Positions 1 through 9,698 of a stretch of 64,000 bases of DNA are shown one piece after another. Location of the stretch: positions 2,914,001-2,978,000 of the forward strand of contig NZ_CP043909.1 in the NCBI RefSeq assembly GCF_008630915.1. Direction: 5' to 3'. The DNA comes from Acinetobacter suaedae. Its GTDB lineage: Bacteria > Pseudomonadota > Gammaproteobacteria > Pseudomonadales > Moraxellaceae. Position numbers and translations under genes: made by a program. Below the pieces are notes generated by a model. The model searched no databases. It saw only the letters and a program-made list of their open reading frames with translations, and had not been told where the DNA came from. Position 1 is the first letter of the stretch, and each line of letters starts with the position of its first letter.

Positions 1-545
1 TAACGCGCTATTGCTGGATGAGGTTGTATTTCTTCCATTTTCAGTTGCCAAAATAACATAGCTGCCACCAACACATCCGCCGTTGTAAACTGCTCACCAC
101 ATAAATAAGGTGCAGCCTCACCCACGCCAATCACAAAGGCATTATAAGCATCATCATAGTCGCCATAGCCAACTGAAGACTTTTGTTCAGGATTCACCCC
201 TACACCAAGCATACGGTCGGTTGCAGCAGCTTCCCATGGTCCAGAAATGAAGAATAACCAACGATAATACACACCACGTTGCGGATCATTTAACGCTGGC
301 GCTAAGCCTTTCTCTGCAAACTTATCGGTCAAATAAGCGCAAATAGCCCCCAACTCATAGATCACCACATCATCATCAACTAGAACAGGTACTTTCCCAA
401 AAGGATTAATTTTTAAATATTCAGGTGTTTTCATTTCCGTATCAAAAGCAACTTCAATGCGTTCACATTCAATACCCAGTTCGATTAACAACCAATCGAC
501 AACAACACCACGTGAAAAAGAATTTGTATATAGTTTTAGAGCCAT
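1..545 (-). CDS. Glutathione S-transferase family protein (C-terminus cut by window edge)
   Basis: The frame opens with ATG at 545 and stays open to base 1, giving about 181 residues. The N-terminal half reads as a thioredoxin-like GST domain: an early SRGVVVDWLL helix, the NPFGKVPVL stretch with the cis-proline loop that contacts glutathione, and YELGAICAYL at the end of the domain. An alpha-helical C-terminal domain follows and runs off the window. Family knowledge: such GSTs conjugate or reduce electrophiles with glutathione in the cytoplasm; the substrate cannot be read here. The gene lies 52 bp downstream of a WYL regulator on the same strand, so that regulator may control it (inference). 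Confidence 0.85.
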   Translation of the reverse strand, partial: MALKLYTNSFSRGVVVDWLLIELGIECERIEVAFDTEMKTPEYLKINPFGKVPVLVDDDVVIYELGAICAYLTDKFAEKGLAPALNDPQRGVYYRWLFFISGPWEAAATDRMLGVGVNPEQKSSVGYGDYDDAYNAFVIGVGEAAPYLCGEQFTTADVLVAAMLFWQLKMEEIQPHPAIAR

Positions 546-597
546 TTTGATATTTCCTTGTTTATTTGGTCTTATTTAAATTTAATACTTTTGATTG

Positions 598-1296
598 TCA
601 GTTTTTGTCAGTAGTGGAGTGGCAAACTTCTTGTCTCCACCATTGTTGGAAAAGTTGTTGTTTAAAATGAGGATATAACTCTTGGCTTAAACTCAATTGC
701 TGTATTCGATCTATTCTGAAATGTCGAAATCCATTACGCAGTTCACACCATGCTGCTAAAACGATACGATCATTAAAATATCCTAATGCAAATGGCCACA
801 ATACTCTTGAACTGACTCGTTGCTGCTCATCGGCATAATCAACCATGATTTTGACTTGTTGACGAATCGCGATTCGAACCTGCTCAACTAACTGCTCATC
901 TACAGGCAACCATGTTTGAATTGATCTTAGCGTGGTTTGTTGTAGTAGATGCTGACAATGCGTAGGTAGTACCGCATTCAGTTTTGCCAATACAGAAGTT
1001 GATGCTGATTTTAGGGCTTGATCAGGAATCTCACTTAACCAGTTTAATGCCAAGAAAATAGCTTCAATTTCGGTTTCATTTAATGTCATCGGTGGAAGTA
1101 AGAAGTTTTCTTTAAGTTGAAAACCTAGACCCGCAGCAGCATCAATACTGACACCTTGCTCTCGCAAACTCTCAATATCACGATAAACACTACGCTGACT
1201 GATTCGTAAACGCTCCGCCAGCACCTTTGCCGTTACTGGATAACGATATTCTCTTAATAATTGCAAAAGATTGAGCAAACGAATTGAACGACTCAT
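598..1296 (-). CDS. YafY-type HTH/WYL transcriptional regulator
   Basis: The 232-residue protein starts with a DeoR-like winged helix (about residues 4-58, including RISQRSVYRDIESLREQG, a typical recognition helix region). It ends in a WYL domain (about 135-220) with the LWPFALGYFNDRIVLAAW and FRHFRIDRI segments. WYL domains are known to sense small ligands or nucleic acid and to act as transcriptional switches; the ligand here is unknown. The gene ends 52 bp before the GST gene on the same strand, which is the most likely target besides itself. Confidence 0.85.
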   Translation of the reverse strand: MSRSIRLLNLLQLLREYRYPVTAKVLAERLRISQRSVYRDIESLREQGVSIDAAAGLGFQLKENFLLPPMTLNETEIEAIFLALNWLSEIPDQALKSASTSVLAKLNAVLPTHCQHLLQQTTLRSIQTWLPVDEQLVEQVRIAIRQQVKIMVDYADEQQRVSSRVLWPFALGYFNDRIVLAAWCELRNGFRHFRIDRIQQLSLSQELYPHFKQQLFQQWWRQEVCHSTTDKN

Positions 1297-1372
1297 GGCT
1301 TTCCTATTGTTTTGTTATTATTTTTTTGATGGGAGAGCATGCTCCCCCACCTTGGTGTAATGCTTAAACCAC

Positions 1373-2071
1373 TTAACTCTCTGAGAGTGCCGTCGATTGT
1401 ATCATCCCTTGCAAATAACCATGCAATTGTTGCACATTATCCGCAATCGTAAGCGGTTGATAACGTTGTAACGTTTCAACACTATGCACGCCATAACTGA
1501 CGCCGATTCTTGGCATATTCAGATTTTGTGCCATCTCAAGATCATAACTAGTATCTCCCACCATAATGGCACGATCCACAGCCACATCCATCTCTGAAAT
1601 GATTTCTTGTAACATCAATGGATCTGGTTTCGATCTGGTTTCGCTCGCCGCACGGGTAATATCAAAAATGTCATGGCTATTGGTTTGTCCAAGCACTCGA
1701 TCCAAGCCTTTACGGCTTTTACCAGTGGCAACAGCAAGTTTCAAACCTTGTTGCTTTAAATCAGTGAGCAGTTCAGCAACGCCATTAAACCAGACATCAC
1801 CCTTCGAGTTCGCCACATAATGATCCGCATAACATTGCAAAATATCCTGCTGTAAATGGGGTACCTGTGGAAATAAGATTTGCATAACCTCAGGCAAGCC
1901 CAAACCAATAATACTTTTCGCAGCGTCACTGCTCAGCGGCTGTTCAAATTGTTGTGCAGCATGCTGCAAACTTGCCACAATTTGCCCAACAGAATCAAAC
2001 AAGGTTCCATCCCAATCAAAAATCACCAATTCCACATTTTGACGCATGATGATGTTCTCAATTTGATTCAT
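1373..2071 (-). CDS. HAD-superfamily phosphatase (Gph/PGP-like)
   Basis: The 232-residue protein carries the HAD nucleophile motif FDWDGTLFDS near residue 18, a helical cap domain, the lysine region SRKGLDRVL and the acidic motif IMVGDTSYDLEMAQN. The order matches subfamily IA phosphatases such as phosphoglycolate phosphatase; the substrate is not proven. The start at 2071 overlaps the rluC stop by four bases (ATGA), so translation is probably coupled. An internal ATG eight codons later (MRQNVELV) is an alternative start that fits homologues about as well. Confidence 0.85.
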   Translation of the reverse strand: MNQIENIIMRQNVELVIFDWDGTLFDSVGQIVASLQHAAQQFEQPLSSDAAKSIIGLGLPEVMQILFPQVPHLQQDILQCYADHYVANSKGDVWFNGVAELLTDLKQQGLKLAVATGKSRKGLDRVLGQTNSHDIFDITRAASETRSKPDPLMLQEIISEMDVAVDRAIMVGDTSYDLEMAQNLNMPRIGVSYGVHSVETLQRYQPLTIADNVQQLHGYLQGMIQSTALSES

Positions 2072-3000
2072 GATTGCTTTCTCAACTCATCAATTAACTG
2101 CTGCATATCTTCAGGCATAGGTGCTTCAATGGTTGGATAGTTTGGAATCTCTAAACGCATGGCATGTAAACACAAACGTCGCGCCTCAGGTCCTGAATAC
2201 GCTGTATTGTGTCCATATTTATCATCACCAATCAGTGGATGACCAATACTTAAACCATGTACACGAATTTGATGGGTACGACCTGATAAAGGCGAAGCAT
2301 GCACCAGAGTTGCTGTTTTAAAACGCTCAGCCACCTTCCATTCTGTTTTACTAGGCTTACCTTCTTTGGTGACACGCACACGACGTTCACCATTAGCCAG
2401 TTCATAACGTAATAAAGGTGCATCAATCAACTGCTTATCCAAGCTGACCTGTCCTTTGACAATCGCCGCATAGGTTTTTTGAATTTTATGCTCACGCAGT
2501 AGGTCTTGTAACAATTTTAAGGTGCTACGCTTTTTGCTGATCATCACCAAGCCAGAAGTATCTCGGTCAATACGATGAATCAATTCTAAATATTTTTTCC
2601 CTGTCGCCGCACGCAAAGCCTCAATCAAGCCATATGCGACACCACTACCGCCATGTACTGCAATGCCGGAAGGCTTATTAACCACCAATAAACCTTCATC
2701 TTCATAGACGACACGGCTCAATAAGCTTTGAGCAACGCTATCACTCACAGGAGCAGCCGTTTCATCTTTTTGCTCATAACGAATCGGTGCAACACGAATC
2801 TGATCACCAATCTGCAACCGTGTCTCTGCTTTTATTCTTTTTTTATTGACACGTACTTGTCCTTCACGAATCAAACGATAGATTCGACTTTTTGGAACAC
2901 CTTTTAATCGGGTAAATAAAAAGTTGTCTATTCGCTGCCCGTCTTGATGCTCATCCACGTCAAACCAAGTGACACTTTGCCATTGTTGTGTAGAATTCAT
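2068..3000 (-). CDS. rluC: 23S rRNA pseudouridine(955/2504/2580) synthase RluC
   Basis: The 310-residue protein has an N-terminal S4 RNA-binding domain (about residues 17-75, with SRIYRLIREGQVRVNKKR) followed by an RluA-type synthase domain. The catalytic aspartate is in HRIDRDTSGLVMISKKR (about 142-158), and the GRTHQIRVHG motif follows at about 240. The reaction converts three uridines of 23S rRNA to pseudouridine. Position beside rne is common in gammaproteobacteria. It is the first gene of a two-gene unit with the HAD phosphatase. Confidence 0.93.
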   Translation of the reverse strand: MNSTQQWQSVTWFDVDEHQDGQRIDNFLFTRLKGVPKSRIYRLIREGQVRVNKKRIKAETRLQIGDQIRVAPIRYEQKDETAAPVSDSVAQSLLSRVVYEDEGLLVVNKPSGIAVHGGSGVAYGLIEALRAATGKKYLELIHRIDRDTSGLVMISKKRSTLKLLQDLLREHKIQKTYAAIVKGQVSLDKQLIDAPLLRYELANGERRVRVTKEGKPSKTEWKVAERFKTATLVHASPLSGRTHQIRVHGLSIGHPLIGDDKYGHNTAYSGPEARRLCLHAMRLEIPNYPTIEAPMPEDMQQLIDELRKQS

Positions 3001-3785
3001 ACGCTCGATTTATCCAAGATTTGCTAAATATGATTAAAAAATGATCATTTAGCTAAGTTATTTCACAAGAAACCTAAACTTAGCCCATAGGCAGATGCCG
3101 CAAGGTTTGATATATTCAGCGCACGGATACCACCGTAAGTGAGCATCAAATCAGAAATTTTATTTAGATAAAATTTTAAATCGATGAGATATTCACCAAC
3201 AGCTCGGATAGGTCCTAAAGAATTATGCCGACGCCGAAGGCTTATTATATCGGCAAAATGACAAACTGTTGCGTTTAATTGTGCATCTGCACATACAGTT
3301 TGTTCAGAAAAAATATGTCGCCAACTCTTGTTGGTTATTAAACGTAAACTGATCCACATCAGACAATTTGCTCCCTGATGTCGCATTCAGGCTAAAGCGT
3401 TGATGCATTGGAACTGCTAAGCAGAGATACGATGATCATTCCGTATCAAGAACTTCCAGATGGATCGACTTCAATGCTTAATGACAGTGAAAGTCACCAT
3501 CCAATGCACCGCTCACCCGCCAGTGAAGCGTACAGGAAACTTTGATTATGTCGGATCTAGTGATATTTCACAGATGTAAGACATGAATGAAATGTCAATA
3601 GATCGAAGATTAAAGCAGTATTGCTGACATCGAAATAACCGTATCAAAGCCCAAGCTGGATTTACAGTCAGTGGTTTCAGAGCATCCAAAATACTGTTGC
3701 TTCTGAGTCTTGATCGCGCCAATTTGATGTTTGCTCAAAATATTGGGCCAGTTGTTTGTGTGCATCACTATTAGGTGTCACACCC
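3001..3785 (+). promoter_or_regulatory. Long structured rne leader / divergent rluC-rne region
   Basis: This 785-bp stretch separates rluC (minus) from rne (plus). No convincing gene is seen; a 107-codon antisense frame at 3063-3386 has no recognisable features. Several strong hairpins are visible on the plus strand: 3226-3231 with 3250-3255 enclosing GCC-GAA-GGC at 3233-3241; 3261-3269 with 3295-3303 enclosing TGTGCA/TGCACA; 3404-3412 with 3500-3508 enclosing GATACG/CGTATC at 3426-3447 and GTGA/TCAC at 3487-3497. RNase E mRNAs are known to carry long 5' UTRs that RNase E itself binds for feedback control, so an autoregulatory leader is likely. The promoter was not located. Confidence 0.6.
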
Positions 3786-6700
3786 ATGAAACGTATGTTG
3801 ATTAATGCAACCCACGCAGAAGAAGTCCGCGTTGCACTTATCACTGGTAATCGTCTTTACGATTTCGATTTAGAAAATCGTACTCGTGAACAAAAAAAAT
3901 CAAATATCTATAAAGGCCATGTCACTCGCGTTGAGCCATCTTTAGAAGCGGTTTTCGTTGAGTATGGCGCACAGCGTCAAGGCTTTTTGTCTATGCGAGA
4001 AATTGCAAACTCGTATTTCAAGGCTGATCCTCGTCAAACCTCAAATATTCGTGAACTCATTACTGAAGGCACGGAATTATTGGTCCAAGTTGAAAAAGAA
4101 GAGCGTGGCAACAAAGGTGCTGCGCTTTCGACATTTATTTCACTTGCTGGTCGTTATTTAGTTCTCATGCCAAACAATCCGAAAGGTGGCGGTATTAGTC
4201 GTCAAATTTCGGGTTCAGTTCGTGAAGAACTCAAAGAAATTTTAGCGACCTTAAATATCCCTCGTGGCATGAGCGTCATCGTTCGTACCGCAGGTATCGG
4301 ACGCACTCAAGAAGAATTACAACTCGATCTACAACACTTGCTTGACCTTTGGGCACAAATCCAAAGCTCTGCAAGCACTGGTCCTTCACCAATGCTCGTT
4401 CATCAAGAAGCTGGTGTTGTTACGCGCGCGATTCGTGACTATTTACGCGATGATGTGGGCGAGATTTTGATTGATAGCGAACAAGCTTATAACGAAGCGT
4501 ATAACTTTGTTAAAGCAGTAATGCCGCGTCAACTCGACAAATTAAAAACCTATACTTTAAATGAGCCGCTATTCGCTCATTTTGGTATTGAAAGCCAAAT
4601 CCAGACCGCTTATGAACGTGAAGTAAAACTTCCGTCTGGTGGTTCTATCGTGATTGACCAAACTGAAGCGTTGGTTTCAATCGATATCAACTCAGCGAAA
4701 TCAACACGTGGTCATGATGTTGAAGAAACAGCTTTAAATACCAACTTAGAAGCAGCTGAAGAAATTGCACGTCAACTTCGTTTACGTGATATTGGTGGCT
4801 TGGTTGTGATCGATTTCATCGACATGACCAAAGACCGCAATCAACGTATGGTGGAAGCGAAACTTCGTGAAGCAACACAAAGTGATCGCGCACGTATCCA
4901 GTTCGGTCAACTGTCACGCTTTGGTCTCATGGAAATGAGCCGTCAACGCTTACGTCCTTCGTTAGAAGAAGCGACTGGCTATGTTTGCCCTCGTTGCCAT
5001 GGTACAGGTATGGTACGTGACTTACGTTCACTTTCACTATCGATCATGCGTAAGGTCGAGGAAATTGCATTACGTGAGCGCCAAGGTGAAGTTCAAGTTG
5101 AAGTTCCTGTAGAAATCGCAGCCTTCTTATTGAATGAAAAACGTCATAGCCTTGTTTATCTTGAACAAACTTCAAATGTACGTGTCACTGTATTGCCTCA
5201 CCCGCATTTAGAAACACCACATTACCAAATCCAATACAATCCAGCAGGCTTTGCCCCTTCTAGCTATGAACGTACCGAAGCAACCCGTTCAAGTGAAAAA
5301 GAACTTGGCTATGAGTCATCAGAATGGCATCTAGAAGATGCTGAACACGTTCATGCTGCTCCTGCACAAGTTCAAACTACTGCTCCGCAGAAAAAAAATG
5401 CTCAACCACAGTCTGCTGCTCAACCGAAGCAAGCACAAGTGCCTGCGCAGAAATCAGCAAGTCCTTGTGCTTGGTTAGAAAACCTATTTGTTCAAAAACA
5501 AGCACAAACGATTGATCAATCTCGTTCTGCACAAAATGCGGCAGCAGCGATTGAGCAAATGATCAACAATGGCGCGGTGAGCCGCGGTCAATTTGGTCAA
5601 GTAAATGCTCCAGTCATCACTGAGACTACGGTACCAGCTGCAAACAATGTATATATTTCACAAAACCCTGTGAAACAAGAAACGCGTGAATCATTTGATA
5701 AAGATGAAAAACCACATCGTCCGAATCAAAATCAAAAGAAACGCAAACATAAAGAACAGCGTGAACAACATGCACATGCTCATGAGCAACAAAACCAAGT
5801 GCATGAAGAAGTTGTACAATTATCACGTCAAGAACAACGCCATGAGCAACGTGAGCTAAAACGTCAACAAAAACGTCAGCAGTCACAAGAACCTCAAAAT
5901 CAACAACAGCATCATGATGCTACAAATGGAAATGAATCAGCGCCTGTTCCACGTCGTGACCGCAATAATCAACAACGTCCAAATCGCCCAAATCGCCATC
6001 GTGACCAAAGTGTTTTAAATGAAACACCAGCAGAAACAGTGGTTAACCCTCAACAGGTGAAAGTGGATGTGATCGATACACCTCGTGCAGAGCCTATGAG
6101 TACTGCTTTGATTGTGAATATTGATCAAGGACAAAGTGAAATTGTTGCACTCAACCAACAGCAAGCGCCTGCGAAAAAGGTTGAAGCCACTCCTGTCGTC
6201 GAACAAAAAGAGACGACTCCAGTTGCTGAAACAGAAGCTGTTGTGGCTGAAGAGGCACCAGCAATCGAAGCAGCACAAGCGCCAGTAAAACGTGCTAGCA
6301 ATGATCCACGTTCACGTCGTCGCCAACGTGGTGCGCAAACAGCTCAGAAAGCAGCTGTACCTAAAATTGCGCCATCGCAAATCCCAACATTGGGACAATA
6401 CACGCTTGGCAGCTTAATCCGTCATGTGTACGGTGAAGATTGTACGATCTTAATTGAGCAATTTGGTTTAATTACCACATTCAACCGTGCGTTACAGAAG
6501 TTCACTGAACAACATGCTGCATCTTTAATGACAGAAGAAACTGTTGTTGAAGAAAAGCGTCCTGTAACACGCGATGCTGAACTCCCAACGCAGAAAATCG
6601 CTGCAGAAGCAGAGCCAGCGCCAGTGCTAGACTTAACGCCACCTAAAGCACCGGCAGCACGTGTCGCAAATGATCCTCGTGAACGACGTCGTTTGGCTAA

Positions 6701-7154
6701 ACTTGCTGCAGAACAAGCCAAAGAAGCACATCTTGCTTCAAATGCTGCACCAGCCGTTGTCGAAAATGCGGAAATAGCTTCTGAAACTAAAACAAAAGAA
6801 GTTATAGCCGTTGAAGCACCGACATCAGAGGTTTCCCCTGCTCCAGAGCAGCAACCTTTAGAACTTGCAGCAGCAGAAGCAAAAGTAGCATCTGAAGCAG
6901 AAATAGTTCCTGTTGCAGAGGAAACTCAACCAGAACCTCAACAACCTACAACAGAAGAGTCAACAACTGTAGTAGAGACCGTAGAGAAAACTACAAAAGT
7001 TGAGAAAGTTGTGGAAAAACCTGAATCAGCAGAGAAAACTGAAACTGCCGATTCAGAAGAGGATGAAGCAGCGAAAATCGAGAAAGAAAAATCAAGTCGC
7101 CCTCGCCGTCCACGTGGACGACCACCAAAGAAAACCACGCCTAGCAATGAATAA
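3786..7154 (+). CDS. rne: Ribonuclease E
   Basis: The start chosen is ATG 3786 ([16 protein letters not shown]), with an AGGTG ribosome site 8 bp upstream; an earlier in-frame start at 3756 lacks one and adds ten unlike residues. The 1122-residue product has an S1 domain (about 35-125), the 5' sensor/RNase H-like fold, the catalytic aspartates in [10 protein letters not shown] and VVIDFIDM, and the zinc-link CPRCHGTG near 404. Residues beyond about 520 form a long, disordered, charged, Q/E/A-rich tail with two NDPR-RRR motifs and an arginine-rich end (RPRGRPPKK). RNase E starts most mRNA decay and processes rRNA and tRNA; the tail scaffolds the degradosome. Expression is probably autoregulated through the leader. 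Confidence 0.97.
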   Translation: MKRMLINATHAEEVRVALITGNRLYDFDLENRTREQKKSNIYKGHVTRVEPSLEAVFVEYGAQRQGFLSMREIANSYFKADPRQTSNIRELITEGTELLVQVEKEERGNKGAALSTFISLAGRYLVLMPNNPKGGGISRQISGSVREELKEILATLNIPRGMSVIVRTAGIGRTQEELQLDLQHLLDLWAQIQSSASTGPSPMLVHQEAGVVTRAIRDYLRDDVGEILIDSEQAYNEAYNFVKAVMPRQLDKLKTYTLNEPLFAHFGIESQIQTAYEREVKLPSGGSIVIDQTEALVSIDINSAKSTRGHDVEETALNTNLEAAEEIARQLRLRDIGGLVVIDFIDMTKDRNQRMVEAKLREATQSDRARIQFGQLSRFGLMEMSRQRLRPSLEEATGYVCPRCHGTGMVRDLRSLSLSIMRKVEEIALRERQGEVQVEVPVEIAAFLLNEKRHSLVYLEQTSNVRVTVLPHPHLETPHYQIQYNPAGFAPSSYERTEATRSSEKELGYESSEWHLEDAEHVHAAPAQVQTTAPQKKNAQPQSAAQPKQAQVPAQKSASPCAWLENLFVQKQAQTIDQSRSAQNAAAAIEQMINNGAVSRGQFGQVNAPVITETTVPAANNVYISQNPVKQETRESFDKDEKPHRPNQNQKKRKHKEQREQHAHAHEQQNQVHEEVVQLSRQEQRHEQRELKRQQKRQQSQEPQNQQQHHDATNGNESAPVPRRDRNNQQRPNRPNRHRDQSVLNETPAETVVNPQQVKVDVIDTPRAEPMSTALIVNIDQGQSEIVALNQQQAPAKKVEATPVVEQKETTPVAETEAVVAEEAPAIEAAQAPVKRASNDPRSRRRQRGAQTAQKAAVPKIAPSQIPTLGQYTLGSLIRHVYGEDCTILIEQFGLITTFNRALQKFTEQHAASLMTEETVVEEKRPVTRDAELPTQKIAAEAEPAPVLDLTPPKAPAARVANDPRERRRLAKLAAEQAKEAHLASNAAPAVVENAEIASETKTKEVIAVEAPTSEVSPAPEQQPLELAAAEAKVASEAEIVPVAEETQPEPQQPTTEESTTVVETVEKTTKVEKVVEKPESAEKTETADSEEDEAAKIEKEKSSRPRRPRGRPPKKTTPSNE

Positions 7155-7178
7155 TTTGCTAAATTGCACACAATAAAC

Positions 7179-7213
7179 AAAAGCCTAGTCATTTCGATGA
7201 CTGGGCTTTTTTG
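7179..7213 (+). terminator. Rho-independent terminator of rne
   Basis: AAAAGCCTAGTCAT pairs, with one G-T type mismatch, with ATGACTGGGCTTTT across a TTCG loop and is followed by a T run. It lies 25 bp after the rne stop. Confidence 0.93.
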
Positions 7214-7343
7214 TTATTTTGTCAAAATTAGGTTGATTGCTCTAGGAACTTACCATTAAAAACAGCATCAACAACAGTGATGTAAATGGTTGTGTTCCAA
7301 TAGATAGCCATTTTGGATTGATCAAAAAATAAATAGGATTGAT

Positions 7344-9185
7344 ATGAGCCAAACTACACAAACCGATATTATTACCCTTGGTGATGTCGCAACTCGACTA
7401 CCGAACTTTATCACCAAAGTACCTCATATCCTCAATGGGCTTAAACAAGCATATTTGCGGACGCCTTCATCCCCTGCGGGTCTTGGCATTGCATTCGAAA
7501 AAGCAGTAAAACGCAACCCACAAGGTATTGCCCTGTTATTTGAAGATCAAAGTTACAGCTATCAAGCACTCAACGAATGGGCAAACCAGATTGCCCATTA
7601 CTATCTTTCAATCGGTGCGAAAAAGGGCGATGTGATTGCCGTAATGGTAGAAAATCGCCCTGAGCTTATTGCTACGATTGTTGCTTTGGCAAAAATTGGG
7701 GTAACTATTGCGCTCGTCAATACCTCACAAATTGGTAAAGTACTTGCGCACAGTATTAATCTGGTTAATCCAATTGCAGTGATTGCAGGTGAGGAAGTTC
7801 GTGCTGCAATTGATGAAATTCGTCAAGACTTAACTGTTGCGCCAGACCGTTTTCATTGGTTTGCTGATCAAGAGACACGCAAAGATCCAGGTACTGCTCC
7901 TCAAGACTACGTCAATCTAGCCCAACAAATTGATCAATTTCCAAAATTTAATCCATCAACCACCCGTACAGTAACGGGCAAAGATGGTTTATTCTACATT
8001 TATACATCGGGTACAACTGGTCTACCAAAGGCTGTGATCTTCACACATAGCCGCTGGACGCTGGCTTACGGTACCTATGGCCACATCCTTAATCTAGGTA
8101 AAGATGATGTCATGTATGTGACTTTACCGCTTTACCATGCTACAGGTGTAGTGGTGTGCTGGTGTGGTGTAATTGCAGGTAGTGCAACACTTGCAGTACG
8201 TCGCAAATATTCAACCAGTGCGTTCTGGAAAGATGTACAAAAGTTCAATGCATCAGCAATCGGTTATGTTGGCGAGTTGTGCCGCTATCTCATGGATGCA
8301 CCAGTAACTGAACTAGATCGCGCGCACCGCGTCACCAAAATGATTGGTAACGGTATGCGCCCAAATATTTGGGGCAAGTTTAAAGAACGCTTTGGTGTAC
8401 AAGAAGTCCTCGAGCTTTATGCATCAAGTGAAGGTAACGTTGGTTTTAGTAATATCTTTAACTTTGACAACACCGTTGGCTTTTCTCCAACACCATATGC
8501 AATCGTTGAATATGACAAAGAGAAAAATGAACTGGTACGTGATAGTAAAGGCTATTGCAAGAAAGTCAAAACAGGTGAAGTTGGCCTACTTGTAGGTAAG
8601 ATTACCAGCCGCTCTCCTTTTGATGGCTATACTGATCCTGAAAAAAACAAGTCGGTTATATTGAAAGATGTCTTCACAAAAGGCGACTCATACTTCAATA
8701 CAGGTGATTTAGTTCGTGATATCGGTTTCCGTCATGCACAGTTTGTCGATCGCTTAGGCGACACTTTCCGTTGGAAAGGTGAGAACGTATCAACCACTGA
8801 AGTTGAAAACATGGTTTCTGAATACGAAAAAATCGCAGAAGCAGTTGTTTATGGTGTTGAAATCCCAAATACCAATGGTCGTGCAGGCATGGCGGCAATC
8901 ACCTTAGCTGATGGGCAGACGTTAGATAAGACTGACCTCAGTGAAATGGTCAATGTATTTAAAAAATGCCTACCGTCCTATGCAATTCCAGTGTTCTTAC
9001 GTGTACAAGAGAAAGTTGAAACTACAGGTACGTTCAAATACCAGAAAAACAAGCTGAAAGAAGATTCGTTTGATCCAAGCAAAACTTCTGAGCGTTTACT
9101 GGTTTTATTACCTGGTGCATCAAGCTATTGTGATGTAAACACTGAGATATTTGATAATATTCAAAGTTATCAATACCGTTTCTAG
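7344..9185 (+). CDS. Long-chain acyl-CoA synthetase, FATP/ACSVL type
   Basis: The 613-residue protein is an AMP-binding (ANL) enzyme. The P-loop YIYTSGTTGLPKA lies near residue 215, the adenylate motif YASSEGNVGFSN near 355, YFNTGDLVRD near 452, and DRLGDTFRWKGENVSTTEVE just after, the last being the signature of the FATP/very-long-chain subgroup rather than classical FadD. It should activate fatty acids to acyl-CoA using ATP, at the membrane. AGGA at 7335-7338 precedes the ATG. The gene stands alone between the rne terminator and tRNA-Lys genes. Chain-length preference cannot be read. Confidence 0.9.
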   Translation: MSQTTQTDIITLGDVATRLPNFITKVPHILNGLKQAYLRTPSSPAGLGIAFEKAVKRNPQGIALLFEDQSYSYQALNEWANQIAHYYLSIGAKKGDVIAVMVENRPELIATIVALAKIGVTIALVNTSQIGKVLAHSINLVNPIAVIAGEEVRAAIDEIRQDLTVAPDRFHWFADQETRKDPGTAPQDYVNLAQQIDQFPKFNPSTTRTVTGKDGLFYIYTSGTTGLPKAVIFTHSRWTLAYGTYGHILNLGKDDVMYVTLPLYHATGVVVCWCGVIAGSATLAVRRKYSTSAFWKDVQKFNASAIGYVGELCRYLMDAPVTELDRAHRVTKMIGNGMRPNIWGKFKERFGVQEVLELYASSEGNVGFSNIFNFDNTVGFSPTPYAIVEYDKEKNELVRDSKGYCKKVKTGEVGLLVGKITSRSPFDGYTDPEKNKSVILKDVFTKGDSYFNTGDLVRDIGFRHAQFVDRLGDTFRWKGENVSTTEVENMVSEYEKIAEAVVYGVEIPNTNGRAGMAAITLADGQTLDKTDLSEMVNVFKKCLPSYAIPVFLRVQEKVETTGTFKYQKNKLKEDSFDPSKTSERLLVLLPGASSYCDVNTEIFDNIQSYQYRF

Positions 9186-9203
9186 TTTATTTTTTAGCTA
9201 AAT

Positions 9204-9259
9204 AAGAGGAAATCGTGCTTTTTATAAACAATCATGCACATGTTTTTAAATTTCCTCTT
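9204..9259 (+). other. Inverted repeat after acyl-CoA synthetase gene
   Basis: AAGAGGAAAT at 9204-9213 pairs with ATTTCCTCTT at 9250-9259; an inner GTGC/GCAC pair shortens the loop. It lies 18 bp after the stop codon. No clear T run follows, so it may be a 3' end stabiliser or a weak terminator. Confidence 0.45.
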
Positions 9260-9285
9260 GTGTTAGCTGAATAAGTTGCTAGAAT
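9258..9285 (+). promoter_or_regulatory. Candidate sigma-70 promoter of the tRNA-Lys genes
   Basis: TTGTGT at 9258-9263 and TAGAAT at 9280-9285 are 16 bp apart, with the first tRNA starting 20 bp after the -10 box. Placement fits a tRNA promoter; the -35 match is moderate. Confidence 0.5.
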
Positions 9286-9305
9286 ACGCAACATCAAAAC
9301 GAGAT

Positions 9306-9381
9306 GGGTCGTTAGCTCAGTTGGTAGAGCAGCGGACTTTTAATCCGTTGGTCCCGCGTTCGAGTCGCGGACGACCCACCA
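9306..9381 (+). tRNA. tRNA-Lys (TTT), copy 1
   Basis: The 76-nt sequence folds into a full cloverleaf: acceptor GGGTCGT/ACGACCC, D arm GCTC/GAGC, anticodon arm GCGGA-CTTTTAA-TCCGT with anticodon TTT at 9339-9341, and T arm around TTCGAGT. The CCA end is encoded (9379-9381). Confidence 0.98.
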
Positions 9382-9409
9382 CTTTAAGTTTTGATACTCC
9401 TGAAAAGGA

Positions 9410-9491
9410 TTGATAACCGAAAGTTATCAAGATTTGTAAGACTACGCGCTTCGCTTGTCTTGCAACAATTTTAGAGTGTTACTCTAAAATT
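9410..9491 (+). other. Three hairpins in the spacer between the two tRNA-Lys genes
   Basis: The 116-bp spacer holds TTGATAAC/GTTATCAA (9410-9417, 9423-9430), AAGAC/GTCTT with an inner GCG-CTT-CGC (9438-9461), and a perfect 11-bp stem AATTTTAGAGT/ACTCTAAAATT with a 3-nt loop (9467-9491). The last stem ends seven bases before the second tRNA. Likely roles are processing signals or a partial terminator. Confidence 0.5.
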
Positions 9492-9497
9492 ATTTCA

Positions 9498-9573
9498 GGG
9501 TCGTTAGCTCAGTTGGTAGAGCAGCGGACTTTTAATCCGTTGGTCCCGCGTTCGAGTCGCGGACGACCCACCA
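9498..9573 (+). tRNA. tRNA-Lys (TTT), copy 2
   Basis: This copy is identical base for base to the first one, with anticodon TTT at 9531-9533 and an encoded CCA end. The two lie in tandem and are probably cut from one transcript. Confidence 0.98.
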
Positions 9574-9580
9574 GATTCTA

Positions 9581-9612
9581 AAAACCTCATCATTTATGAT
9601 GAGGTTTTTTAT
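9581..9612 (+). terminator. Terminator of the tRNA-Lys unit
   Basis: AACCTCATCAT pairs with ATGATGAGGTT over a TT loop and is followed by T6, eight bases after the second tRNA. Confidence 0.93.
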
Positions 9613-9698
9613 TTTGTATGGAATATCTTTCCAAAAGATGACAGCTATAATCTTTAACTTACTTTAAGCATCCTTGCTCAACGTAAATGATGATCAAG

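Noticed and set aside
3063..3386. 107-codon open frame antisense to the rne leader
   Set aside because: No ribosome site, no recognisable protein features, and the region is better explained as a structured RNA leader.
5626..6721. Several long minus-strand frames inside rne
   Set aside because: They arise from the repetitive, low-complexity codons of the RNase E tail.
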